A stretch of DNA of 55,265 nucleotides from Alphaproteobacteria bacterium (GTDB lineage: Bacteria; Pseudomonadota; Alphaproteobacteria; Rs-D84): NCBI GenBank assembly GCA_015062525.1, contig SUUM01000006.1, forward strand, positions 1 through 55,265. Reading direction: 5' to 3'. Numbering within the stretch: position 1 is the stretch's first letter; every line of letters begins with the position of its first letter. Below, in pieces: positions 23,974 to 33,200 of the stretch. The notes under the pieces were generated by a model that was given only the letters and a program-made list of their open reading frames with translations, made no database searches and was not told the origin of the DNA. Both the position numbers and the translations under genes were made by a program.

Positions 23974-24618
23974 TTATGTTGTTGGGGTTGCGGATTTATC
24001 GATTAATTTATAACCGCGTCCCCGTATTGTTATTATGTCTAGATGAGATAATACTAAATTTAATTTGTTGCGCAAGCGTTTTGCAACCATTGGTGCCGCG
24101 GGGGCAATATTGCCCAATGGACTGGTTAAATGTTGCAACAATTTCTTTTCTTCACCGGATAATGCCAGTAATTGTGGGGTGTTTTGGTTAGATGATATGA
24201 AAAATTCGTTGTCTGTAAATGTCAGCCCCATTGGCATTTTGTTGCCGACCGTTGTGTTTTTACGAATAATATTATTCAGTCGTAATATTAATTCGCGCAC
24301 CTGGAACGGTTTTGCAAGGTAATCATTTGCACCATCCGATAATCCGGCAATTGCGTTTTCAGGACCGCTTAGTGCCGTCAGCATTAAAACAGGTGTTGTG
24401 TTGCCCGCCCCACGTAATGCCCGCAGAAATGTCAAACCATCCATTCCGGTCATCATTCGGTCCAGTATGATTGCATCAACCGATATGCGCTTTAATACGT
24501 CCGATGCATTTTCAGCAGAATCAGATGATATAACATCAAAGCCTTCGCCACGCAATCCGGTGGTCAGGGCTTTGCGTAAAATATCGTCGTCGTCAACAAT
24601 CAGAATTGTTTTGTTCAT
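23974..24618 (-). CDS. OmpR-family response regulator
   Basis: The 214-residue product has a receiver domain (acidic pocket DDDD near residue 10, phosphoacceptor in AIILDRMM near 53, conserved Lys in DYLAKPF) and a C-terminal winged-helix DNA-binding domain (ALSGEEKKLLQHL...VAKRLRNKL...IITIRGRGYKL). The winged helix is a little shorter than in OmpR. It pairs with the kinase encoded next. Its ATG directly follows the stop of the secreted protein gene upstream, so the three form one operon with argS. Confidence 0.93.
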   Translation of the reverse strand: MNKTILIVDDDDILRKALTTGLRGEGFDVISSDSAENASDVLKRISVDAIILDRMMTGMDGLTFLRALRGAGNTTPVLMLTALSGPENAIAGLSDGANDYLAKPFQVRELILRLNNIIRKNTTVGNKMPMGLTFTDNEFFISSNQNTPQLLALSGEEKKLLQHLTSPLGNIAPAAPMVAKRLRNKLNLVLSHLDIITIRGRGYKLIDKSATPTT

Positions 24619-25539
24619 TTACTTTTTTAAGGGTTCGACTGCGTATTCGCCAGGCTGAATTGTACGCATTGCGTTGTTTGCACCCGCCATATCCTCTTCA
24701 AAGGTTGCGGCACGGAATTGCATATTTCCGGTTGTAAACTCGGTCTTGAATAGCGCGTAACCTGTGCCACCGCCCATTGTTGGTCCCTGCATGCCCAATG
24801 AATAATAACCACCCAGGATGCCATAATCCAGGTCGATATAGTCCAGGCTTACAATCAAAGAAACGCTGCTGATGCCATCGCTGGTCATGTTGCAGGCAAA
24901 TTCACGATTTGATAGAATCGCTTCGGAATTAACAGGAACCATGATATCCATAACGGTTGGTTCACAAACGCGGTTGATGCCATTTACCAGGAATTCATAC
25001 GTCATGCCGATGGTTGCCTTGGACAGGCCGGTTGACATGCTGACCTGGGAAATGGTTGCCTTGGGGATTTTAACCATTGCATTGGCGATGCCACTGCGTA
25101 CCGGGAACGATATGCCGGATTGCAGGCAGTCGCGCGAAAATGGGTCTGCCTCGCATATATATACACGCGAATGGGCGTTCATCATGAACATGTTTGCCAA
25201 ACTGTTGAACAGAAATGAACGAGTTATACGGTCGTTCAAACGTGTACACCCAAAATTACGACAAATTACCATTGGACGGTCTGCAAACATTACACCGGGG
25301 TGTGCGCGTAATTCCGCATTTCGGGCATCAATTATGTTCTGGTCATAGTCCAGACTGTCCGCACGTTCCATAAATTCAGATTCTGGGATGAAATTGGGAT
25401 CATCTGGGTATGCATAATAAGACTGAACCGGTGTTTCAGTATAAATTGTTTGAAAATTATCATAAACGATTTCGTCTATGGCATGGGCGGAAAATGCGTA
25501 TAATCCAACAAAAACAGCGGTCAAAATAGGTTTTAACAT
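24619..25539 (-). CDS. Secreted protein of unknown function, first in the two-component operon
   Basis: The 306-residue product has a signal peptide (MLKPILTAVFVGLYAFSAHA) and a soluble mature part with cysteines in VICRNFGC, YICEADPFSRDC, RVCEPT and FACNMT, probably paired by disulphides. No family is recognised. It is followed without gap by the response regulator and kinase genes. A secreted protein co-transcribed with a two-component system may be its sensor partner or its target; this is inference. A promoter is visible upstream. Confidence 0.7.
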   Translation of the reverse strand: MLKPILTAVFVGLYAFSAHAIDEIVYDNFQTIYTETPVQSYYAYPDDPNFIPESEFMERADSLDYDQNIIDARNAELRAHPGVMFADRPMVICRNFGCTRLNDRITRSFLFNSLANMFMMNAHSRVYICEADPFSRDCLQSGISFPVRSGIANAMVKIPKATISQVSMSTGLSKATIGMTYEFLVNGINRVCEPTVMDIMVPVNSEAILSNREFACNMTSDGISSVSLIVSLDYIDLDYGILGGYYSLGMQGPTMGGGTGYALFKTEFTTGNMQFRAATFEEDMAGANNAMRTIQPGEYAVEPLKK

Positions 25540-25569
25540 TGTGGTACCTTTGGTTCTCTCGTGTTGAAT

Positions 25570-25600
25570 CTTAGAACATTTTTGATAATTGTGTCAAAAC
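25570..25600 (-). promoter_or_regulatory. Promoter for the secreted protein/two-component operon
   Basis: On the minus strand a perfect TTGACA is followed after 18 bases by TAAGAT, about 35 bases before the start codon at 25539. Confidence 0.55.
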
Positions 25601-25675
25601 AAAAAAATATTTTTATTGAAATTTGTAATCGCTTTGGTCTAAGTTAGTGATAATCAGTAAAAGAAAGGTGGAATA

Positions 25676-26335
25676 ATGGTCGATTTAATTATTTCAGGTG
25701 AATCAGGCAAATTACATGCGGTTTATCATAAATCTGCGGTTGATGCCGCGCCATTGGCGGTGGTTTTGTCGGGAAATCCGCGGAACAAGTGTCATATGAA
25801 TGATCGCATATCTTATGCGATGTTTCGTGCGTTTATGGATATTGGTTTTTCTGTGGTGCGTTTCAATTATCGTGGTGTTGGCGATTCCGAGGGAACAATT
25901 GGAACAACCACTGAAAATATGCTGGATATTGCGACCGTGATTGACTGGATTCAAAATCATAATGAAGACAGCGATAAAATTTGGTTGGCGGGTCATCAAT
26001 TGGGGGCATGGTATGTTTTGCAGGCGATGATGCGTCGTCCTGAAATATCAGGATTTGCATTGGTGTCGCCAGATGTGTCTGTTTCTGATTTTGCATTTTT
26101 GTCGCCACGTCCAAACCGTGGACTTTTGTTGCAGGGGGCGGCGGAATCAGATGATGCACGTGCTTTTGCGACGCATATGACCCAGGTCTTGAAAAAACAG
26201 GCCCAAATTGATTTGGAAACAATTCGTGTGCGTGGGGCAGATGCGCTGTACAGTCAACCGGCCGATTTGCGCCAGATGTATAATGATTTAAAGGCGTATG
26301 TCGGGCGTGAAAACGCAGAGGATAAGCTTTTATAA
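25676..26335 (+). CDS. Alpha/beta-hydrolase fold protein lacking catalytic residues
   Basis: The 219-residue product matches the COG2945-type alpha/beta-hydrolase family along its whole length: FSVVRFNYRGVGDSEG, ATVIDWIQ, MRRPEISGFALVSP and a final helix. The nucleophile elbow, usually GFSFGA, reads GHQLGA, so Ser is Gln. The acid loop (usually HGDKD) reads QGAAES. The usual GAxHFF reads GADALY, so the catalytic His is also lost, and the HPHP motif is absent. It is probably a non-enzymatic member. AGGTGG precedes the ATG. No damage to the frame is seen. Confidence 0.8.
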   Translation: MVDLIISGESGKLHAVYHKSAVDAAPLAVVLSGNPRNKCHMNDRISYAMFRAFMDIGFSVVRFNYRGVGDSEGTIGTTTENMLDIATVIDWIQNHNEDSDKIWLAGHQLGAWYVLQAMMRRPEISGFALVSPDVSVSDFAFLSPRPNRGLLLQGAAESDDARAFATHMTQVLKKQAQIDLETIRVRGADALYSQPADLRQMYNDLKAYVGRENAEDKLL

Positions 26336-26341
26336 GTGTGC

Positions 26342-26370
26342 AGAGTTCAGAGTGCAGAGTTCAGTGGTAG
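26342..26370. repeat. Heptad repeat (AGAGTGC/AGAGTTC), left flank of small cassette
   Basis: Four alternating heptads of the types GTGCAGA and GTTCAGA. The sequence ACTCTGAAC at 26488-26497, after the small gene, is the inverted counterpart of the left flank. Confidence 0.7.
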
Positions 26371-26377
26371 CGGTAGC

Positions 26378-26494
26378 ATGAAAGAAACGGTAAAGCAGAA
26401 AAGTAAAAAATTTGCGCTTAGGATTGTAAATCTGTATAGGTTTTTGACAGAGACACAAAAAGAGTTTGTGTTGTCAAAGCAGACTGTACTCTGA
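26378..26494 (+). pseudogene. Truncated four-helix-bundle (23S rRNA intervening-sequence type) protein
   Basis: A 38-codon frame encodes MKETVKQKSKKFALRIVNLY and, further on, KEFVLSKQ, the first helix and the turn of the S23/four-helix-bundle family. Full members have about 115-120 residues and continue with a LLRSGTSIGAN-type motif; here the sequence runs into the flanking repeat after KQ and stops. So about two thirds is missing. The remnant lies between inverted heptad repeats in the gap between the hydrolase gene and ruvB. Confidence 0.7.
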
Positions 26495-26522
26495 ACACCG
26501 AATAAAAATAGGAACTGTTTTT

Positions 26523-27509
26523 ATGAATAAGGAACGTTTTTTAGATGCGAATATTCCAGACGATATGGTGGCGACTATTCGTCCGCGGTCACTGGGGGAT
26601 TTTATTGGACACGAAAGCCTGAAACAGAATTTATCTGTGTTTATTTCGGGGGCGCGCAGTCGTGGCGAAGCGATGGACCATGTTTTGTTGTATGGTCCCC
26701 CGGGGTTGGGGAAGACAACATTAGCACATATTGTTGCAAATGAGTTGGGAACTAATTTTCGGGCGACAGCGGCACCAATGCTGACCAAACAGGGGGATTT
26801 GGCGGCAATATTGACCGCGCTGGAACCAATGGACGTGTTGTTTATTGATGAAATTCATCGTTTGCCGACCGCAATTGAAGAAGTTCTGTATTCCGCCATG
26901 GAAGACTTTAAGTTGGACATCATGCTGGGCGAAGGGCCCAGTGCTAAAAGCGTGCGGATTGACCTGCCCCCGTTTACGTTGGTTGGGGCCACGACACGTA
27001 CGGGATTGCTGTCTAATCCATTGCGCGACAGATTTGGAATTGATTTGCGGTTGACGTTCTATGCGCCGGATGATTTGGCAAAAATTATTATGCGCAGCGC
27101 GAATATCTTGGGTATGCCGATTGATGCAGATGGCGCATTGATGCTGGCGCGGTCGGCACGTGGAACACCCCGTATTGCGAACAGATTGTTAAAGCGTGCG
27201 CGCGATTTTGCGTCTGCATTGGGCAAGAATCAAATTACAGCCGATATAATCAAAACCACCCTGTTCCAGTTGCATATTGATGGGTGCGGGCTGGATGAAA
27301 TTGACCGCGAATATATGAATATGATTATTAAATTCTATGCGGGCGGTCCGGTTGGGGTTGAAAATCTGGCCGCCGCATTGTCAGAACCCAGCGACACAAT
27401 CGAAGATGTGATTGAACCATATTTAATGCAGTTGGGCTTTGTTCAGCGTACGCCACGTGGACGTGTGATTACAGACGCAGGTTATCAGCATTTGGGGCTG
27501 GAAAAATAA
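26523..27509 (+). CDS. ruvB: Holliday junction branch-migration helicase RuvB
   Basis: RuvB is the AAA+ motor that moves Holliday junctions with RuvA. The 328-residue product shows [18 protein letters not shown], Walker [13 protein letters not shown], Walker [11 protein letters not shown], sensor 1 [18 protein letters not shown], the arginine finger region and the C-terminal winged helix ([18 protein letters not shown]). ATG 26523 is chosen for AGGAA upstream; an earlier ATG at 26466 would lie in the cassette remnant. ruvA and ruvC are not adjacent, though they often are in relatives. Confidence 0.98.
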   Translation: MNKERFLDANIPDDMVATIRPRSLGDFIGHESLKQNLSVFISGARSRGEAMDHVLLYGPPGLGKTTLAHIVANELGTNFRATAAPMLTKQGDLAAILTALEPMDVLFIDEIHRLPTAIEEVLYSAMEDFKLDIMLGEGPSAKSVRIDLPPFTLVGATTRTGLLSNPLRDRFGIDLRLTFYAPDDLAKIIMRSANILGMPIDADGALMLARSARGTPRIANRLLKRARDFASALGKNQITADIIKTTLFQLHIDGCGLDEIDREYMNMIIKFYAGGPVGVENLAAALSEPSDTIEDVIEPYLMQLGFVQRTPRGRVITDAGYQHLGLEK

Positions 27510-27935
27510 ATGTTTAGATTTATTGTTGCCTTTTGTGTTTTGTTGATGGTTGCAGGCTGTGCATCAAATGCGGTCTATAAAAATACAACGCGTTCATATA
27601 CTGTCGCTGGAAAGACATATGTGCCGCAGAAGAGCGCAAAGGGTTATTCTGAAACAGGTGTTGCGTCATGGTATGGGAATAAGTTTCATGGTCGTAAAAC
27701 CGCCAGCGGTGAACGTTATAACCAGAATAAGATGACCGCAGCGCATAAAACACTGCCGTTTGGAACGCGTGTTCGGGTAAAAAATCTTGATAACGGAAAA
27801 AATGTCGTCGTAACAATAAATGACCGTGGCCCGTTTAAAAAGGGACGTGTTATTGATGTGTCGCGTGCTGCGGCAAAGAAACTGGGGATGATAAATTCTG
27901 GAATAGCGAAGGTTAATATAAAAGTTGCGGATTAA
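27510..27935 (+). CDS. rlpA: RlpA-like lipoprotein (double-psi beta-barrel)
   Basis: The 141-residue product has a lipoprotein signal with lipobox VAGC (about residue 17) and one RlpA domain: [39 protein letters not shown] and [25 protein letters not shown]. The conserved Asp of the INDRGPF motif is present. RlpA proteins cut naked glycan strands at the septum in some species. No SPOR domain is present, so septal targeting would need another route. It starts at the base after the ruvB stop. Confidence 0.9.
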   Translation: MFRFIVAFCVLLMVAGCASNAVYKNTTRSYTVAGKTYVPQKSAKGYSETGVASWYGNKFHGRKTASGERYNQNKMTAAHKTLPFGTRVRVKNLDNGKNVVVTINDRGPFKKGRVIDVSRAAAKKLGMINSGIAKVNIKVAD

Positions 27936-27938
27936 AAA

Positions 27939-28316
27939 ATGACTAAGATACACAGGTTTCCATTTGCCATTGCATATGCGGATACTGATGCCGAAGGTAT
28001 TGTTTATCATGCTAGATATTTAGAAATAGCAGAACGTGCGCGCATGAATTGGTTGCGTGGGAAATTAAAGGCCAATGACGATATTGGTTTTGTGGTGCGT
28101 GAATTGAATATTAAGTATATTCAACCGTTAGTTGTAGCTGATGAATTTGTTGTAGAAACGCGTATGGTTGATGTCGGGGCCGCGGTTGTAAAAATAGAAC
28201 AAAAGTTCGTGAAAAATGGGAATGATTGTGCTATAATTAACCTTAAGGTTGCGTATCTGGGGGCGGACATGCACCCAAAGCGCATACCGCAGGATTTTAT
28301 TAGTGATTTAATTTAA
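27939..28316 (+). CDS. ybgC: YbgC-type acyl-CoA thioesterase (Tol-Pal associated)
   Basis: The 125-residue hot-dog-fold protein has the YbgC signature YADTDAEGIVYHARYLEIAERAR with the catalytic Asp, followed by IKYIQPLVVADEFVVET. ybgC is classically the first gene of the tol-pal cluster, and here it lies 17 bases before tolQ. It may act on phospholipid-related acyl-CoA; the role in the Tol system is not settled. Confidence 0.92.
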   Translation: MTKIHRFPFAIAYADTDAEGIVYHARYLEIAERARMNWLRGKLKANDDIGFVVRELNIKYIQPLVVADEFVVETRMVDVGAAVVKIEQKFVKNGNDCAIINLKVAYLGADMHPKRIPQDFISDLI

Positions 28317-28333
28317 GTAAAAGGAAAGGAAAA

Positions 28334-28813
28334 ATGGGGAATAATTTTTCATTGTTAAGTTTGTTTACCGGCGATATTATGACGGTCTTTGTGTCGATTG
28401 TGCTGGTCGTATTTAGTGTTTTGTCCTGGGCGGTGATTGTTGAGAAATTCCGTTTGTGGCGCGGTCAAAAAAGGAATCCGGTCAAGATGAAGCCAAGCGA
28501 AAATTTGGATGTATTTATTCGTCCGTTTGATAAGAATTTGTGGTTCTTGTCTATGGTGTCTTATATTTCGCCATTTATTGGTTTGTTTGGGACCGTGTGG
28601 GGTGTTATGGATTCGTTTGCATCGATTGGTGTGAATCAGTCGGTCAGTATCGGCGTAATCGCACCCGGTTTGGCGGTGGCGCTGGGGACAACTGCTTTGG
28701 GGCTGATTGCGGCGATTCCAGCGGCCATTGCATATCAGGTGTATTCCAAGAAATCCGATGATTTGTATGAACGTTTGGAATGTGCGTGCCAAGAAGTTAA
28801 AAACCAGAAATAG
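28334..28813 (+). CDS. tolQ: TolQ proton-channel subunit, short form
   Basis: TolQ forms, with TolR, the proton-driven motor of the Tol-Pal system. The 159-residue product has the first membrane segment (about 16-35), and the conserved second and third segments (LSMVSYISPFIGLFGTVWGVMDSF; SIGVIAPGLAVALGTTALGLIAAIPAAIAY). The usual protein has 220-230 residues; here most of the cytoplasmic loop between segments 1 and 2 is missing (about 50 residues remain). The frame is clean, so this is a compact form rather than a break. AAGGAAAGG precedes the start. Confidence 0.9.
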   Translation: MGNNFSLLSLFTGDIMTVFVSIVLVVFSVLSWAVIVEKFRLWRGQKRNPVKMKPSENLDVFIRPFDKNLWFLSMVSYISPFIGLFGTVWGVMDSFASIGVNQSVSIGVIAPGLAVALGTTALGLIAAIPAAIAYQVYSKKSDDLYERLECACQEVKNQK

Positions 28814-28825
28814 CGAGTGTGTGCT

Positions 28826-29224
28826 ATGTCCAGAATCAGACGCAGAAAAGCAGATTTTTCAATCCAGTTAACACCCATGATTGACGTTATGACGGTGTTG
28901 TTGGCGGTGTTTATGGTGACTACACCAATGATGACGACGGGAATCGATTTGGAATTGCCACGCGCAGGTGCATCAGCGATGACCGGTAATGACCATGCAA
29001 TTCAGATAAGTGTTGATTCAAACGGTCGCTATTTCTTGTCTGAAATGGAATTACCCAGGGATGAAATTGTAAAGCGTGCGATTGCGATGCGTGGTGAAAA
29101 CCCTAATTTGACCATTATGATAAATGGTGATACACATGCGGACTATGGTGCGGTAATGAGCATGATGGGAAAGCTAAAAGATTCTGGTTTTCAGAAAGTT
29201 GGGTTAAGAACACAGCCGGAATAA
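28826..29224 (+). CDS. tolR: TolR/ExbD-family protein
   Basis: The 132-residue product has one N-terminal membrane segment with the conserved Asp (LTPMIDVMTVLLAVFMV), the periplasmic domain (GIDLELPRA...AIQISVDSNGRYFL) and the closing DYGAVMSMMGKLKDSGFQKVGL. The Asp in the membrane takes part in proton flow with TolQ. ATG 28826 is preferred; a GTG at 28817 is an alternative adding three residues. Confidence 0.92.
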   Translation: MSRIRRRKADFSIQLTPMIDVMTVLLAVFMVTTPMMTTGIDLELPRAGASAMTGNDHAIQISVDSNGRYFLSEMELPRDEIVKRAIAMRGENPNLTIMINGDTHADYGAVMSMMGKLKDSGFQKVGLRTQPE

Positions 29225-29230
29225 AAACAA

Positions 29231-30040
29231 ATGGCGAAATTTAATCTATTTTCATCGGAAAATTTACTGATATCAATTGCTGGGCATTTGGTACTGGTGG
29301 TGATAATGATTACATCATTTGCGATTGTGATTAATCGTGCCCAATTGGTTGCGCCAGATAGAATTCAAATTATGGAAATTGATTTGAATGATGTGGTCGT
29401 ATCTGGGGATGAAACAAAATTGTACAATGTGGGTCAAGTCGCGGAATCAAAGCCCCAGGAACCAACCCCTGCCCCGGTGGCGCAACCCGATAGAAAAGAA
29501 ATTAATGCAGAAGAACCAGAAAAGGTAGAGATAGAGGCACCAACATTGGTCGAGGAACCAAAGCCAGAACCGGAACCCGAAGAAGTGGCAGAACAGGCAA
29601 AAGAAGCCCCCGAGAAAAAACAAGAAGAGAAAAAAGTCGAATCCAAACCAGTCGAAGATGCGCCAACGGCCCCACGCAAGAAAAAGGTTGTGCGTGTTAA
29701 TCGCGAGGTTTTGTCCCTGGAACGTACCCTGACCGTATCTGTGGTTGATGCATTGCGTGTTGCGATGACTCGTTGTTGGGTAATCGATACAAAACGTCCA
29801 GATATATCTGATATTCGTGCCGTCGCGCATTTGACCATGCGGAAAAATGGCACGGTTCGTGATGTGTGGTTTGAATCGGCGACGCGTGCAGAAACAGACC
29901 CTGCATTTGCCTATGTGTTGGAAACAATTCGTACCGCAATTAATGTATGTCAACCATTCCGCATGTTGCCACCGAATGAATTTTCCAAATGGGAAAAAAT
30001 TCAGCTAACTTTTTATCCAACCCAGGGTAAAGTAATGTAA
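29231..30040 (+). CDS. tolA: TolA-like energy transducer
   Basis: The 269-residue product has an N-terminal membrane anchor (about 12-34), a long Pro/Glu/Lys-rich periplasmic arm (about 75-150) and a C-terminal TolA/TonB-type domain (SVVDALRVAMTRCW...AHLTMRKNGTVRDVWFES...NVCQPFRMLPP). It spans the periplasm to reach Pal/TolB. The domain order and position after tolR support TolA. tolB and pal, which normally follow, are absent here; a terminator follows instead. Confidence 0.88.
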   Translation: MAKFNLFSSENLLISIAGHLVLVVIMITSFAIVINRAQLVAPDRIQIMEIDLNDVVVSGDETKLYNVGQVAESKPQEPTPAPVAQPDRKEINAEEPEKVEIEAPTLVEEPKPEPEPEEVAEQAKEAPEKKQEEKKVESKPVEDAPTAPRKKKVVRVNREVLSLERTLTVSVVDALRVAMTRCWVIDTKRPDISDIRAVAHLTMRKNGTVRDVWFESATRAETDPAFAYVLETIRTAINVCQPFRMLPPNEFSKWEKIQLTFYPTQGKVM

Positions 30041-30065
30041 AAAAAACGCCGAATGGCGTTTTTTT
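30041..30065 (+). terminator. Intrinsic terminator of the ruvB-tolA run
   Basis: AACGCC/GGCGTT stem with a GAAT loop, followed by TTTTT, beginning right after the tolA stop. Confidence 0.85.
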
Positions 30066-30252
30066 AATGAATTAATCCCCAAAGCAAATTTCCAGTGCTT
30101 GTGTATGGGGGGAAAAACAGAATTTCTTTTTTTCAACACACGTCGAATCGTTGTCAAATGTAAAAAAATTATATGGTGGGTGTTTTTTTCCTTGTGCTGG
30201 TCCAGTTGTTTTTTCTATGATGGAATGTAAAGAGAAAAAGAAAGTGGGAAGA

Positions 30253-33200
30253 ATGTCTAGATTTCTGCGCCTTGGTGCGTTTTTATCCGTATTGTTTTTT
30301 GCAACTAATGTATTTGCGTCTGGGTACACATGCCCTTCGTACAAAAGGTACACGTCGTGTAATGAGGGGTATTACCTGAGCAGCGAAAAGGCGGGAAACT
30401 CTTGTCTGTCCTGTCCGAGTGGTTATACATGTAGTGGTGGCACGTCGCAGCCGGTGAAGAATGCTGTTGCTAACGTATCTATAATCTTGAATAAAAACGG
30501 CGGGTCGGGCACATGCGCCAATGCGTCTGGTACGAACAAAGGCGAAGTAACGTGCACCCCGGGCAATACATGCACATTGCCGTCATGGAACAGTTCTACA
30601 TGCTCGATCACAAATGGAAAAAGGATATTCAAGGGGTGGTCCACAGCGCCCAATGCAACCACCGGTGTTACATCTATAACGACCCCAAATGCTTCGGTTA
30701 CGTATTATGCGGTTTGGGTAATGCCGACATGTAGCGCGACAAATGGAACCTGTGTTGAAATCACAACCCCAAGTAACAATGCGCCACGCGCAAAGATTAC
30801 ATGTAAAGCTGGATATAGTCAAAATGGCGGGACAAATACAACAACATCGTTTACCGCAACTGGTTCTGCGGGTGCGACAAGTGTGTCCGGCACGTGTAAA
30901 GCAAGAACGGAGATCACAGTGACGTTTAAGAGTGGTGATACCGTATTGGGAACTCAAGCGTTTATACCTGGTGTGTCAGCGCCTTTGAAAGATGTAAATG
31001 CTTGGACTGCCCCAGTGTCGTCAGATTATGGTTGGAGTTTTGTTGGTTTTGCGACAAGTGTTAATTCCACAACTGTGGCATATACAAATGGCGCCGAAGC
31101 AACCTTTGAAGAAGATACGACTCTGTATGGTGTGTGGCTGCGACCTGCGCAGTTTACTTATATTGAAAACGATGAAGTCAAGCGTTCAAATCAGACGCAG
31201 TATTATTACAACGTCTCAACCACAAGCGCCGAGGTTACTTCTCTGACTTTGCCGGGGCTGATATCCAGTGGTTATGGGTGGTCGCCGAAGGGTTGGCATG
31301 ATTATGATGGCAATATCTTAACATATGTCGAAGAAACGTCCTTAGCATTATCGCCAGAACGTCATTCAGATCTTTCGGCATGGTATCAGCGTACCGTATG
31401 GCTGGTTTATAATGGCAACGGCAGTACAGGTGGCAGTACCGCTAGTGCAAGTAATACACAATCTTATTTCACACGGCCTGGAGCTTCCGAAATGTCAGGT
31501 GCTTTTGTATTGGCATCCAATGGGTTTACACGCACGGGATATACATTCAGTAAATGGGCCGCGGGCAGCACCAGTGGTACACAATATTCGGTGAATGCGA
31601 CGTTTGCGTTTCCGAATACGGCATGGGACAGTAGCGATTCTTATAATATGTATGCGATTTGGACACAGGGTACGTATACTTGCGCAGCGGGTAAATACTT
31701 GAACGGTGCAACATGTACAACATGTGATGCTGGTTATTCCTGTCCTGGTGGCACATGGACATACAACGGTGGTGTCCAGGGGCGTACAGCCTGTGGTGGT
31801 AATACTAAGTACTCAAGTTCTGGTGCAAGCAGTTGTTCAACGGTAACTAGTGGTTATTACACAACTGGTGGAACGTCCACAACACGTACAGGGCAATCAC
31901 AGTGTACTGGTACAACTTATTGTTCAAGTGGTGTGAAGTATGATTGTCCAAGTGGTTATACTGCGAATACAAGCAACGGTAAGACGGCGGCAAGTCAGTG
32001 TACGATAAGTGTTGCAGGTGGTAAATACATCGGTACGGCTGGTGATAACAGTAGCAATTGGGATACCTGTGCGGGTGGTACGTATAAGGCAGCACACACA
32101 GTTGCATATGGTTCTACGTCAAGTTGTTCTGCGTGTACTGGTCGAACCAAGTATAGCGCAAGTGGTGCAAGCAGTTGCTCGACTGTATCAACTGGTTATT
32201 ATACAACTGGGTGCAACAGCAGTGGTAACAACTGTACAGGTCAATCACAGTGTACTGGTGCAACTTATTGTTCAAGTGGTGTGAAGTATGATTGTCCAAG
32301 TGGTTATACTGCGAATACAAGCAACGGTAAGACGGCGGCAAGTCAGTGTCAGATTTATTGTGCGGCGGGTACACGAGTAGTCAAGGGATACGCAACATGT
32401 ACCAGCCCAGCGGGCGCATGGTTTAGTGCTGCAACCATAACCAACTATGGCAACATAACACCTGTGCATTACTGTATGAATGGTTATAAATCATCTGGTA
32501 CGACTGCGGCGGCCCATGATGCCATGAGCGACTGTATCCAGACGGTTGCGGGCGGTAAGTATGTGGGTTCAACCAAGATTAACGCGCGGTATATCAAGGT
32601 TACAACCGCAGGCAGTACCGCAAATGCTGGTTCGCATGTGGTTGAAATCCAGGCGTTTGCGTCAAATGAAGGAGGTACCACAAACCTGTTGGCTGGCAAG
32701 GGTGGTGTGTCGGGTTCAAATATGACCGCCGCCACAGATGGCAGTTGGGCAATAGGCAACTATGCATCTGGGACCATGGTTTGGGATATGGGGGCAAAAC
32801 AGTCAATTGGTTCTATTCGTTTTGCGTTGTACACCGACGGTCGTACCTATCACGATGTTACGGTTTCTGTGTCCATGGATAATTCAACATGGACCAAAGT
32901 GTTGGGACCGATTGATATCGCGACACTTAATACAGGTACGGCGGAGGGCGAAATGATTATTCTGTCGGATGTGCCGACGAGCTGTTCTGCGGGTACGGCA
33001 CGTGCATCAGGGGCATTAGCGTTGGGCGATACGAACAGTTGTTCTGCATGTGGTGCGGTGAATAAATATTCGGCTGCTGGTGCGTCGGCTTGTTCAACGG
33101 TAAGCACAGGTTATTACACCACGGGTGGTACAACAACCACACGTACGGGTCAATCGCAGTGTACAAGTGGCACATACTGTACAGGTGGTGTACAAAACAC

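Noticed and set aside
28334-28813. Frameshift or truncation of tolQ
   Set aside because: The reading frame is uninterrupted, has a strong ribosome site, and all three membrane segments are present; only the loop is short.
29447-29953. 168-codon minus-strand frame opposite tolA
   Set aside because: Shadow of the Pro/Glu/Lys-rich arm; no start signal and no family.
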